DNA of 64,000 bases from contig NZ_SMGP01000001.1 of NCBI RefSeq assembly GCF_004339745.1, positions 3,906,001 to 3,970,000 on the forward strand. The letters are read 5' to 3'. Source of the DNA: Paraburkholderia sp. BL9I2N2 (GTDB lineage Bacteria > Pseudomonadota > Gammaproteobacteria > Burkholderiales > Burkholderiaceae). The notes beneath the pieces are model-generated. The model did not search any database. It was not told where the DNA came from and saw nothing but the letters and a program-made list of their open reading frames with translations. The translations under genes and the position numbers were made by a program. Below, one piece after another: positions 8,220 through 16,904 of this stretch. Numbering within the stretch: the first letter of the stretch is position 1; every line of letters starts with the position of its first letter.

Positions 8220-8900
8220 ATGCCGCGGTCCGGAAGTAATACGAGCACTGATGTGCGACAAGTCATGCGAAATGCAGCCGTTGCGGCGATGCTGTCGGAC
8301 CCAACAGGCGCTGAAGCAAGTCTTTTCCTATCCGATGCGGAAGTCGGGCGCCTCTTCAAAGCACACCTCATCCAAGTCATCGGCACCGCTACGTTGTCGA
8401 ACTTGGATTTAAGTTCAACTCGTGAGGAAGACGAGAAGCAAGGGCGGCTGACCAACCGCCGAGCTTCAGAACTTCCGGGGTTGACCAATGTCTCTGCGGC
8501 GAACATAGAGCGGTACTCCCTTGTTCTACAAGGAAGGCTGCTTCCCGCTGAGGACTTTTGCAAAGCCGCAGGCATCACTGAGCAGAAGCTAAGCGAAGAA
8601 GTTGCGTCGTGCAGAGTGTTTGCTGTGGAATTCGAGTTCACGCAGTATTACCCAACGTTCGCCTTATCGAATTTAGTTAGCCCTAAGGATTTCGCGAGGG
8701 TCGTACGGCGCTTGGGTGACTCAACCGGTTGGGGCAAATGGAAATTCTTTACGACGCCATCAGAGTCTCTAGGAGGGCTCACGCCACTGAGGCTTCTAAT
8801 GGGCGAGGAAGTGGAGCGAGCACTAGCCGCAGCTTCAGATTTCAAAGCACTAAGTGCGACGTTTTCTAGTATCACAAGAACGACGCCGGTCTCCGACTAA
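8220..8900 (+). CDS. ParS/MbcA-like protein, copy 1
   Basis: About 226 residues, paralogous to the next gene along its whole length. The C-terminus (about 160-215) reads RLGDSTGWGKWKFFTTP, then LGGLTPLRLL, then an alternating acidic/alanine helix. That pattern (W-x-(T)P-x-x-x-LGG-x-TPL-x-x-L) is the signature of the Xre/MbcA/ParS toxin-binding domain (DUF2384-like) in antitoxins of RES and MbcT-type toxins. The protein is larger than typical antitoxins, with a helical N-terminal region (DPTGAEASLFLSDAEVGRLFKAHLIQVIG) of unknown function. ATG 8220 is preferred because AAGGG lies six bases before it; ATG 8214 is too close. No RES toxin is adjacent. Confidence 0.6.
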   Translation: MPRSGSNTSTDVRQVMRNAAVAAMLSDPTGAEASLFLSDAEVGRLFKAHLIQVIGTATLSNLDLSSTREEDEKQGRLTNRRASELPGLTNVSAANIERYSLVLQGRLLPAEDFCKAAGITEQKLSEEVASCRVFAVEFEFTQYYPTFALSNLVSPKDFARVVRRLGDSTGWGKWKFFTTPSESLGGLTPLRLLMGEEVERALAAASDFKALSATFSSITRTTPVSD

Positions 8901-8911
8901 CACCTACCGCC

Positions 8912-9607
8912 ATGAATCCAATTGCAACCAATGGAGTACTGCGGCACTCTCGTCAAAAACGAGAAGCTCTTTCGCCTGAAGAAGCACGGCTGGCACTGAT
9001 AGACCATGCGATTCATCGTGCAGTTGTCGCTGCCCTCCTATGTGACCCCATAGGCTGGAACGCACTTCTCGAGCTCCCCGATGAGGAGCTCGGGCGTATG
9101 TTTAAGAATCAGCTCTGGAGAGTCATCGGCGTGTCTACGATACTCAACCTAGACCTCCCCGCGTTGCATCAAGAGGGCGAGAATTTACGCAAGCGCATTC
9201 GTCGGCAATCGAAACTGCGTACACACGAGGATGCGATACAGAGTGAGTCGGCAAATGCCGAGCGCCACGCTCTCGTGGACCATGGAAAGTTGCTACGTAT
9301 GGAAGACTACATTGGAGCGGCAGGAGTCACAGAGAAGAAACTGAGCAAATCTCTCGCTTCAGGGAAAGTCTTTAGCGTTGAGCTCGAAGGAGAGGTGTAC
9401 ATCCCTGGATTTTTTCTCTCCCCCATGATTCATCACAACGACTTCGCGAAGGTCTTACGTAGCTTGGGCGATACATCCGGTTGGAGCAGATGGGATTTTT
9501 TCACAACTCCGACAGAGGCTCTTGGTGGCGCCACGCCGCTCCAATTTCTCGCGATAAAAAAGGTCAAGCCTGTGCTGAAAGCCGCTGAAGAATTTACGAA
9601 GCGCTGA
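8912..9607 (+). CDS. ParS/MbcA-like protein, copy 2
   Basis: A 231-residue paralogue of the upstream gene. Matching blocks include DPIGWNALLELPDEELGRMFKNQLWRVIG near residue 45, a central GVTEKKLSKSLASGKVFSVE (compare GITEQKLSEEVASCRVFAVE in copy 1), and the C-terminal SLGDTSGWSRWDFFTTP, LGGATPLQFL, VLKAAEEF. The last part resembles the ParS/MbcA toxin-binding domain. It starts 11 bp after copy 1 stops, so the pair is one transcription unit formed by tandem duplication. I infer regulatory or antitoxin-like function from the domain only. Confidence 0.65.
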   Translation: MNPIATNGVLRHSRQKREALSPEEARLALIDHAIHRAVVAALLCDPIGWNALLELPDEELGRMFKNQLWRVIGVSTILNLDLPALHQEGENLRKRIRRQSKLRTHEDAIQSESANAERHALVDHGKLLRMEDYIGAAGVTEKKLSKSLASGKVFSVELEGEVYIPGFFLSPMIHHNDFAKVLRSLGDTSGWSRWDFFTTPTEALGGATPLQFLAIKKVKPVLKAAEEFTKR

Positions 9608-9783
9608 GCACAGCTCCTTTCGAGGCCGTGGAAGAAATTCTGGAATTCGTTTTCCGAAACTTACCGCTACTGCATCGGCTCCAAAATGTTGAGCCGGTTG
9701 TTGAGGAAGCCGCGACCTTTGCAGAGCAATACGCGCGGCTGTTCACGTAGGCACTAGACCGCAGTTTCTTACGTCTGCTCGCC

Positions 9784-10167
9784 ATGAAAGAACTCCTGAC
9801 CTTCGCGCTTAATAACCCCGCACTTCTGGTCGTGCCAGCAGTCGGGTTCGTACTCAGCCTGTTCGTGGTGCGCATCAAAAGGAGATACGTGAACGAAGGG
9901 ATTTTGTTCAGGCGCAAGCCTGCGACAGAGCGCGACCACGACGCCTCAAAATCAGCGGAAAAAGAGATGAACTCGGACAACCATATTGACCTTGAGATTG
10001 CGCTTCGCAAGCTTCACGAATTGGGCCTAGAGGACGGGGACTTAGGATATGCCTACTGGCATGCAGTCGGACAGCTATTGAAACGAGCGGCCGGCATGCA
10101 AGCACAAATAGACGCACTCAGCAAGGAACTGGAGCAGTTGCGCGCCACGCGGCCGATACCCGATTGA
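9784..10167 (+). CDS. Membrane-anchored coiled-coil protein
   Basis: This 127-residue protein has one N-terminal membrane helix (about 13-29, ALLVVPAVGFVLSLFVV) followed by Arg/Lys residues that suggest a cytoplasmic C-terminus. A charged linker follows, then a C-terminal helix with heptad character (QLLKRAAGMQAQIDALSKELEQL). I do not recognise the family. It lies between the ParS-like pair and kptA on the same strand, 76 bp ahead of kptA, and may belong to the same functional group. Confidence 0.6.
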   Translation: MKELLTFALNNPALLVVPAVGFVLSLFVVRIKRRYVNEGILFRRKPATERDHDASKSAEKEMNSDNHIDLEIALRKLHELGLEDGDLGYAYWHAVGQLLKRAAGMQAQIDALSKELEQLRATRPIPD

Positions 10168-10243
10168 AACGAACGCAACGCCGCGGCGACTGCGAGCTGG
10201 CTTCACTGTACATTCTGGATGCCCCCGCAGGCTTGTAACCTCT

Positions 10244-10873
10244 ATGAACATGGACAACGATTCGCGGTCACCGGAAAACTACGTCGCCGTGAGCAGACTT
10301 CTCTCGAAGATTCTGCGCCACGAACCCGAGATAGTCGGTATCCGTCTCGACGGCCAAGGCTGGGTATCTATTGATGAGCTGATACGCGCAATAGAACGTA
10401 CCGCACGTAAGGCGGGTGCGTCAAAGCGACTGAGGACATTGCCGGCAATCACGCGAGACGTCATCCTCGCGGTCGTGACCACAAACGACAAAAAGCGCTT
10501 TTCGCTATCTCCGGACGGCCTGCGGATACGAGCGGCACAGGGTCACTCGATAGGCGTGGACCTCGGATATGCCGATATGGAGCCGCCGGCTGTTCTTTAT
10601 CACGGCACCGCTTGGAGCAACTGGGAGAGTATTGCTGCGGATGGATTGACGCCTCGGAGCCGGCACGCTGTCCATCTGAGCACAGACGTTGACATGGCAA
10701 CGCGCGTAGGTGCTCGCCACGGTCCGCCATTGGTCCTCGTTGTGGCTGCCGCGCAAATGTACGCGGACGGATACACCTTCTCCCGCTCGGATAACGGCGT
10801 ATGGCTTACTCCGGTTGTGCCGGTGGCATACCTGTCAAAGTGGACGTCCGACGAGCGCGGGCCAAGCCCATGA
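10244..10873 (+). CDS. kptA: RNA 2'-phosphotransferase, KptA/Tpt1 family
   Basis: This 209-residue protein belongs to the Tpt1/KptA family, which moves an internal RNA 2'-phosphate onto NAD+ to give ADP-ribose 1''-2''-cyclic phosphate. The N-terminal winged-helix part has LSKILRHEPEIVGIRLDGQGWV. The C-terminal NAD-binding part carries the catalytic set: RAAQGHS, LYHGT, HLS and NGVWLTPVVPV. All conserved family residues seem present. In bacteria the natural substrate is uncertain, since tRNA ligation leaving 2'-phosphates is eukaryotic; RNA repair or ADP-ribosyl transfer has been suggested. A decayed copy lies at about 24.5 kb. Confidence 0.9.
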   Translation: MNMDNDSRSPENYVAVSRLLSKILRHEPEIVGIRLDGQGWVSIDELIRAIERTARKAGASKRLRTLPAITRDVILAVVTTNDKKRFSLSPDGLRIRAAQGHSIGVDLGYADMEPPAVLYHGTAWSNWESIAADGLTPRSRHAVHLSTDVDMATRVGARHGPPLVLVVAAAQMYADGYTFSRSDNGVWLTPVVPVAYLSKWTSDERGPSP

Positions 10874-11139
10874 AGTTGCGTTCTCGCCCGTTCGAGCTGA
10901 GGTTGCGCGTCTTGGGACGCCCAGCAACATCAAACCACGTCGAAGCTGTCCGTTAGCCGGCGGCGACGCACTCAATCATCGCGAGCACGAGCCGTCTGAA
11001 TATAGCCTCGATGCGTTAGTGCATGCGATTGCTTCTCCGGGACAGATTCACAGCGTTAGGCCTATCCTGAGACGCGGACGCGCGGCAGCAATGCTGGCAA
11101 TTTCCGCGCAACCCGTCCCGCCCTGCTGACTCTTACGAC

Positions 11140-12226
11140 TCAGAACGCATGCACGATGCCGACCACTACCGCGAGCTGGTTGGCGCCGGTCGCGACTGAG
11201 GTTGTCGACCCTGTCGCACTCAAAGCAGACTTCGCGCTGTTGATGACGTACGTGACATCCGTGTACAGAGTGGTGCGCTTGGATAACAGGTAGTCAGCAT
11301 TGACGCCTGAGCTTATGGCATGCGCCGAAACCTTCCGGAACGCGTGATAGTACGAAGCCGCCGAAACGTGAAACGCTGGCGTTATCTTGTAGCGAAGGCC
11401 TCCGAATGCCATGGTCTGCGGCGGTGACGCCGCGAGCGTAGCGGCAATGTCGTTTAGAAGGACCTCGTAACCAGCGTACAGGGTCGCATTGCCGATGGCC
11501 CACGAGCCGCCCGCCAGATAGCGCCGCTCGCTGTCGCCAGACGAGGCAACACTCGTACCTTGCCGTTGCTCATAAACCAATGTCAGGTTAAATGGACCCT
11601 GGCGATACCGGCCGCCCATATCAAATTGCTTACCAACTCGGAACTCTCCCGGCACCTGGGCACCATTGGCAATCGTCGAATCGTAGCCAAAGCTGTAGAG
11701 CGCGTTCAACTCGAACGGACCGGCATGACCCAGATACGAGAGCGCGTTATCGGCCCGTCCAACAAACTGCGCATCCTGGGCGGACAAGCCATAGCTGGAG
11801 TAGTTGAGAGGGTCCAACGCCAGGGAAAAAGCGATACATCGGCGTCATCTGCCGGCCAGCCATCACCGCACCCAACCTGTCGCTCTCCAGGCCAACGAAC
11901 GCCTGGCGGCCGAATAACCGTCCACCTTGCTGCAAGGTGCCGTTGTTCGTCGCGAAGCCCGATTCGAGCGTGAATATGGAGCGCAGGCCTCCCCCGAGGT
12001 CTTCCTTGCCTGTGAAACCCCAACGCGAATTGATGCGATTGCCGGTGTTCACACGAAACAAGGTGCCGGAGCCTTGCTTGGCTGCATGGGTGACATACTC
12101 GACGCCAGAGTCAAGGATGCCGTAGAGCGTCACCGAGGACTGAGCGTGAGCTGCAACAGTTGCCGATGAGCACAACGTAGCGGCGAACACAGTCCTCACC
12201 AGTCGCGTGGCGTGGTTCGATTTCAA
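11140..12226 (-). pseudogene. Gram-negative porin, frameshifted
   Basis: A general diffusion porin of the Burkholderia/Neisseria type: signal peptide (ending AAHAQ), then SSVTLYGILDSGVEYV, GFTGKEDLGGGLRSIFTLESGF, GRQAFVGLESDRLGAVMAGRQ, and a second part running to a C-terminal VVVGIVHAF with the terminal Phe needed for outer-membrane insertion. The two parts are in different frames. The shift is near 11822-11826 beside a T/C run; one base fewer would restore RFFLALDPLNYSSYGL. It could be real decay or a sequencing error. The TTG start at 12224-12226 is supported by AAGGAG seven bases upstream. It lies downstream of the MFS permease and probably supplied substrate entry for the catabolic cluster. 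Confidence 0.85.
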
Positions 12227-12320
12227 GCCTGTCTCCTTACCTTATGTTGGTAGTTGTACTAACTTAGTGTTGCAGCGGCGCAAGTCGATTTTCGACTTGC
12301 GCCCGAGCTTTCGGCGTGAA

Positions 12321-13571
12321 TTAAACCTGAGCGATGCGCTTGCTCACGAACAACATCGCTACAAGTCCGATGACCGGCCCTATGGCGAGCGTAAGAGCGG
12401 CAAGCACGATGGAATGTGTCCCGCCATATACGTGTCCGACCGCGAGCGGGGACACAGCGCTACCCATCTGCCAGATGGCGTTCGTCCAACCAGCGCTCGC
12501 TCCCGCCAGACGTTTTCCGGATGCATCGCTCACCTGTGCCATCAGAACCGGTAGGTAGCCATAGGCGAATGCGCCCAGAACCGGTGCGACGATGTAGAAC
12601 TGCGTGACCGTCGAGCACATGCCGAACACCACCAGAGTGATGGCAAACGCAACCAGAATCAGAATGGACATGAGCCGACGCGAGATTCCGGGCAGGTCGG
12701 AAATCCAGCCGAGCGTGGGTTTCGCAATGACCGCGCCGATTCCGAAGGACGCGATAATCGACCCAGCCACGACAGGAGTGATGCCGTATTGGCGCGTCAT
12801 CAGCGCATTTCCCCATGCGCCGAAGCCAACAGTCGCCCATAGACCGCCGCAACCTGCAATGGAAAGGAATATCAGATTGCGATTGCGCAAGAGGCCAAGC
12901 ATCTCCTTTGCACTGTTGCGAGCCGGAGCCCGTTCGCCACCCGGGCGATTCTTGAGAAACAGAACGGAGACGATACCCCAGGCGAACGTGGCGACACCGA
13001 GCATGCGAAACGCGCTCGCCCAGCCGTACTGGGCAGAAACGGTGGGCACGATTGCATTGGCGAGCACCACCGCGAGCGATGTCGCTGTAGTGTAAATGCC
13101 CATCGCTCGACCGCGGTCTCGCGTGAACCATGCGGGAATCACCTTCATTCCGGCGGAATAATCAGCTCCGGCGGCAAAGCCCATTGCCAGCTGAATCAGA
13201 ATGCCCACTGTCAGCGAGGTCGTCTCGCCAAAGAAGAACGTGAAGACACCGAGTGGAAGCAAGGCGAGCGCCATCATGGCCCGACCGCCAAGAAAGTCGG
13301 TCAGCATGCCTCCGATGATGTTCGCGACGACGTATCCCGCATAGAACGCCGTGACGAAGGCACCCAGGAGCGACACCTTGATACCAAGCGAGGCGCCGAC
13401 GGGCGCTGCGACCGTGCTCCATGCGACGCGGTCTACGTAGCTGAGCAGAAATGCTGCCCACACGATGAACAGAGCAACCCAGCGGTAGGGGCTAGCCTCC
13501 GTCTCACCCGCGCTTGACGCGGCCCAGTCCGCGCCCGGCGCATCACCCGGTGACGTCAGGTTTTTTTCCAC
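12321..13571 (-). CDS. MFS transporter, anion:cation symporter type
   Basis: A 416-residue permease with about 12 membrane helices. The first helix region carries SYVDRVAWSTVAAPV, resembling the YxDR motif of the ACS (phthalate/hexuronate) subfamily of MFS symporters. The loop 2-3 motif is degenerate (GGMLTDFLGGRAMMA). It probably imports an aromatic carboxylate by proton symport, inferred from its place next to the Rieske oxygenase genes. The GTG start at 13569-13571 has GGAGGAG just upstream. Porin and MFS genes lie at the distal end of the operon. Confidence 0.85.
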   Translation of the reverse strand: MEKNLTSPGDAPGADWAASSAGETEASPYRWVALFIVWAAFLLSYVDRVAWSTVAAPVGASLGIKVSLLGAFVTAFYAGYVVANIIGGMLTDFLGGRAMMALALLPLGVFTFFFGETTSLTVGILIQLAMGFAAGADYSAGMKVIPAWFTRDRGRAMGIYTTATSLAVVLANAIVPTVSAQYGWASAFRMLGVATFAWGIVSVLFLKNRPGGERAPARNSAKEMLGLLRNRNLIFLSIAGCGGLWATVGFGAWGNALMTRQYGITPVVAGSIIASFGIGAVIAKPTLGWISDLPGISRRLMSILILVAFAITLVVFGMCSTVTQFYIVAPVLGAFAYGYLPVLMAQVSDASGKRLAGASAGWTNAIWQMGSAVSPLAVGHVYGGTHSIVLAALTLAIGPVIGLVAMLFVSKRIAQV

Positions 13572-13671
13572 GACTCCTCCATGTATGGCGCGCTTACGCC
13601 GCCCTTATTCTTCTTCGGTTTCGACATCCGGCACGCAGTGTGCGCCGGGCGTGTATTGCAGGATTGCGGCG

Positions 13672-14637
13672 TTACAGGTCCAGCACAAGTCTCCTCGATT
13701 TCGAGCGCGAGCAGCACGGCAGAAACTGGTCGTTACGCGACTGCTCTTCCCGAGATAGAAACAGGTCGCGATGTTCCGGCTCGCCGTCGAGCACGCGGGT
13801 GAGGCAGGTTCCGCAAATGCCCTGCTCGCACGAAACGGGCACTTCGACTCCAGCGTCCGCGAGCGTTTGCGCCACCGTGCGGTCTGCGGGGACGGTTACA
13901 GTCTTGCCGGTGCGCGCGAGGCATACTTCAAAGGCGCCATCGGACGACGTATCGACGGCAGGTGCCAAGAAGAACTCGTAATGCAGTCGACTCTCTGGCC
14001 ACCCGCTCAAACGCGCCGCATCAAGCACCGCATTCATGAAGCCTTGCGGCCCGCAGACATAGAGATGAGTATCCGGGGTTGCCTCCTGTAGCAGCGCATC
14101 AAGACGAAGGCGTTGTTGCTCATCCTCGTCGTCGAAGTGATACTGGACGCGTCCAGCCCAGGATGCGTCCGCAAGTCGCTCGAGGAAGGCCGCACGCGAA
14201 CGCGAGCGTACACAGTAGTGCAGCTGGAATTCTTCGCCGGCACGGTCAAGGTGTTGTGCCATGCACAGCAGCGGAGTCAGTCCGATGCCTCCGGCCAGCA
14301 ACAGGTGCTTCGCAGGACCGGACGCGAGAGAGAAATGATTGCGAGGCATGCTAACCCGCAGTTCATCTCCTTCTTTGACGGCGTCGTGCATACCTGCCGA
14401 ACCACCGCGCGATTGCGCTTCCCGTAACACGGCAATCTGATAGCGTGCCCGCTCGTGCGGCGCGCTGCAAATCGAATACTGCCGCACATGCCCCGTTGGC
14501 AAGTGAACATCGATGTGTGAACCAGCATCGAACGCCGGCAAATCACGACCGTCCAAACCGGTGAGTTCGAAACTGACGATGCCGTCAGCCTCAATATTGC
14601 GCCGCGCAACCCGCACGGTCAGTGTGGAATCGTTCAT
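13672..14637 (-). CDS. Oxygenase reductase component (FMN/NAD ferredoxin reductase with 2Fe-2S)
   Basis: This 321-residue protein has the phthalate dioxygenase reductase/VanB layout. The flavin-binding domain includes HVRQYSICSAP, the NAD-binding domain has LLLAGGIGLTPLLCMAQ and YVCGPQGFM, and a C-terminal plant-type 2Fe-2S ferredoxin domain has the cysteine set CEQGICGTC plus PCCS. It transfers electrons from NAD(P)H to the Rieske oxygenase encoded two genes upstream. The ATG at 14635-14637 is where flavodomain homology begins. It starts 11 bp after the SDR gene ends. Confidence 0.92.
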   Translation of the reverse strand: MNDSTLTVRVARRNIEADGIVSFELTGLDGRDLPAFDAGSHIDVHLPTGHVRQYSICSAPHERARYQIAVLREAQSRGGSAGMHDAVKEGDELRVSMPRNHFSLASGPAKHLLLAGGIGLTPLLCMAQHLDRAGEEFQLHYCVRSRSRAAFLERLADASWAGRVQYHFDDEDEQQRLRLDALLQEATPDTHLYVCGPQGFMNAVLDAARLSGWPESRLHYEFFLAPAVDTSSDGAFEVCLARTGKTVTVPADRTVAQTLADAGVEVPVSCEQGICGTCLTRVLDGEPEHRDLFLSREEQSRNDQFLPCCSRSKSRRLVLDL

Positions 14638-14648
14638 GGCCACCACCG

Positions 14649-15428
14649 TCACATAATCGACATGCCGCCGTCGACCATCAGCGTTGTGCCGGTGATAAAC
14701 GATGCCTCGTCGCTTGCAAGCCATAGAATCGGCCAGGCGACTTCCTCGGGAGACGCCCATCGTCCTATTAACGACGTGTCCTGCCTTTGTGTCTTGAGCA
14801 CCTCTACGCTCTTTCCCGCTGCCTGCGCGCGGTTGACGTGAAAATCAGTCAACGTCGAGCCGGGACATATTGCGTTGGCGCGCACGCCATGCACCGCCTC
14901 CTCAAACGCAAGCGTGCGAGTCATGGCAAGGATGCCGGCCTTAGTCGCGTCGTAGAGGCCCATGCCTTTGCGGCCCGTGACCGCGAAGCAGGACGATACG
15001 TTGACGATGCTCGCCGATTTCGCTTTGCGCAATAACGGCAACGCCGCCTTGCAGTAGTTCGAGGTGCCCACCAGGTTCACCGACACCATGCTTTGCCACT
15101 CTTCCGGCGTCGCGTCGGCGAGTGCGCTGTAGTTGCGCATTGCGGCATTGTTGACGAGAACGTGAAGCTGCCCAAACGCACGTACTGCAAGCTCGACTGC
15201 CGCCGCCGCCTGGTCCGCGTTCGCAACGTCGGCCACATAGGTTTGAACCTTCGCCGCGGGGTCACGGCTGAGCAAGTCGTCGGCGACGTTCGCCAAGGCT
15301 TGTGAATTTGCATCGACGAGGATGACTGCCGCACCTTCGTCGCAAAACACGCGCGCGGTTGCGGCCCCAATGCCGCCTCCGCCGCCAGTAATCAGCGCGA
15401 CTTTGTCTCTTAGTCTTGAACCTTGCAT
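14649..15428 (-). CDS. Short-chain dehydrogenase/reductase
   Basis: This 259-residue classical SDR has the Rossmann glycine motif GGGGGIG (residues 15-21), the NNAA motif, the catalytic Ser region (IVNVSSCFAV) and YDATK as the YxxxK pair. The C-terminal SFITGTTLMVDGG is standard. It probably oxidises a hydroxylated or dihydrodiol intermediate made by the adjacent Rieske oxygenase; the substrate cannot be read from sequence. It sits between the oxygenase and reductase genes, all on the minus strand. Confidence 0.92.
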   Translation of the reverse strand: MQGSRLRDKVALITGGGGGIGAATARVFCDEGAAVILVDANSQALANVADDLLSRDPAAKVQTYVADVANADQAAAAVELAVRAFGQLHVLVNNAAMRNYSALADATPEEWQSMVSVNLVGTSNYCKAALPLLRKAKSASIVNVSSCFAVTGRKGMGLYDATKAGILAMTRTLAFEEAVHGVRANAICPGSTLTDFHVNRAQAAGKSVEVLKTQRQDTSLIGRWASPEEVAWPILWLASDEASFITGTTLMVDGGMSIM

Positions 15429-15488
15429 CTCACGCCGGCATGGTGCCGGCCTCCTTATACAGAGAAGAATGGTGAGCGTTGAGCGCGC

Positions 15489-16760
15489 TCAGATGGAGTA
15501 AATCGGCTGGCCCTTGCCATCCGAGAGATGGATGACAGCCCACTCTTGCGGTTTCTGGTCACGCGGGAGCAAGGCGCCGGCCGCGCGCACGCGCTGCTGG
15601 TTTGCATCGATTGCGGGCGGGTCAGTGTCAAGCTGCAAGGCAGTCGCTGCCTCATAGAGCATGCGTCGAGCCATTACGATGGCGCGGTCCGTCGGCAGCA
15701 GCTTCTCTTTGCTGTGGTCCTGAATGGGACCCATGCTTTCCTGCAGTGACGCGTCCTGCATCGCGAAGCCGAAGACGCCTGAGTAAGCGCGCTTGTCCTT
15801 TTGGGCCTGACGGTCAATCAGGTAGTCATTGTCCTTGTTCGCCTTCGGACGGAAGGTGCCCGGCTCGTATTCGCAGTGAATGCCCTTGCCTGCATTCAGG
15901 TCGTTCATCTCGTCCTCGGACAATGGACGGTCCGGACGGAAGTTGATACTCCACGCCCAGCAGGTATGGTCGTCAATTGGCACCCAGACATGGCCCGCCA
16001 GCGAGTGGTCGCCAAACGGAGGAATAAGCGTGTACCACGGGAACAGGTACTGTGTGATTCGCCAGTAGTAAGAATCCGGCTCGCCATTTCGGCGCCCGAA
16101 GAGCGTGAGACCGAACGGCTGTTTCTCGATTTCGAAGATAACGTTGCCGTCCGCCTTGATGTATTCGAGCGCTTTGGTGCCCTGGTGCATCGGGTCTTCG
16201 TCGACCTCGTAGCGGTGAACGTACGACACGTGGCTCGTGTCGATGCCGCCTTCCATCGCCTGCAAATAGTTGGACTCCTGCAGCCGCTTTGATACGAACA
16301 CATGGTCCGGCGGCAAGTTGCACCACTCGAGGTCCGGCGGTGCCGGTTGCTTGTCCTTCGGACCCATGTAAGCCCACACAATGCCTGCGCGCTCGATACA
16401 CGGGTACGCAGTGATGCTCATGTGCTTGCACGCCTGCGGCGCGGACGGTACCTCGACGCAGTCGCCGTTTCGGTCGAATTTGAGGCCGTGATACGAGCAG
16501 CGGATGCCGTTTTCCTCGTTGCGCCCGAAATAAAGCGACACACCGCGATGCGAGCAGAACTCGTTAATCAGCGCGGCATTGCCGTCCGAGTCCCGGAACG
16601 CAAGCAACTTTTCTCCGAGAATTTGCACGCGCACCGGCGGGCAGTCCGGCTCGGCGATTTCGCTTGCCAGCAGGGTCGGCACCCAGTAACGCCGCATCAG
16701 ATTGCCCATCGCGGTGCCCGGGCCAGTGCGCACGAGCGTTTCCGACATGTTCTTGTCCAT
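15489..16760 (-). CDS. Rieske non-haem iron oxygenase, large subunit
   Basis: About 423 residues. The Rieske 2Fe-2S site is C-x-H (CSHRG) followed by C-x2-H (CSYHG) at about residues 69-92. The mononuclear iron ligands lie in the C-terminal domain (EGGIDTSHVSYVHR). The long C-terminal part resembles the phthalate 4,5-dioxygenase and LigX (O-demethylase) groups, which work with a single reductase and no small subunit. ATG 16758-16760 is preferred: GGAG lies seven bases before it, whereas an upstream TTG overlaps that site. It is the first gene of the operon oxygenase-SDR-reductase-MFS-porin. The likely substrate is an aromatic or methoxylated acid. Confidence 0.9.
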   Translation of the reverse strand: MDKNMSETLVRTGPGTAMGNLMRRYWVPTLLASEIAEPDCPPVRVQILGEKLLAFRDSDGNAALINEFCSHRGVSLYFGRNEENGIRCSYHGLKFDRNGDCVEVPSAPQACKHMSITAYPCIERAGIVWAYMGPKDKQPAPPDLEWCNLPPDHVFVSKRLQESNYLQAMEGGIDTSHVSYVHRYEVDEDPMHQGTKALEYIKADGNVIFEIEKQPFGLTLFGRRNGEPDSYYWRITQYLFPWYTLIPPFGDHSLAGHVWVPIDDHTCWAWSINFRPDRPLSEDEMNDLNAGKGIHCEYEPGTFRPKANKDNDYLIDRQAQKDKRAYSGVFGFAMQDASLQESMGPIQDHSKEKLLPTDRAIVMARRMLYEAATALQLDTDPPAIDANQQRVRAAGALLPRDQKPQEWAVIHLSDGKGQPIYSI

Positions 16761-16811
16761 GCTCAAACTCCATTCGTAACGACGTTGTCCGTCTGGTGAG
16801 ATTGTGTTCTC

Positions 16812-16829
16812 ATTCTACGGACATGGAAT
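16812..16829. promoter_or_regulatory. Candidate IclR operator
   Basis: An imperfect 18-bp inverted repeat with arms ATTC/GAAT and 12 of 18 symmetric positions lies in the 144-bp divergent region between the Rieske gene and the IclR gene. Position and symmetry suit an IclR site, but the match is weak. Confidence 0.35.
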
Positions 16830-16904
16830 TTGAAGTCAAGCATCTGCGGGTAGGTAGTTTCTCTACAATGGCGCAGACGGTATTGCCCAAGGGGACAGCG
16901 GAAC

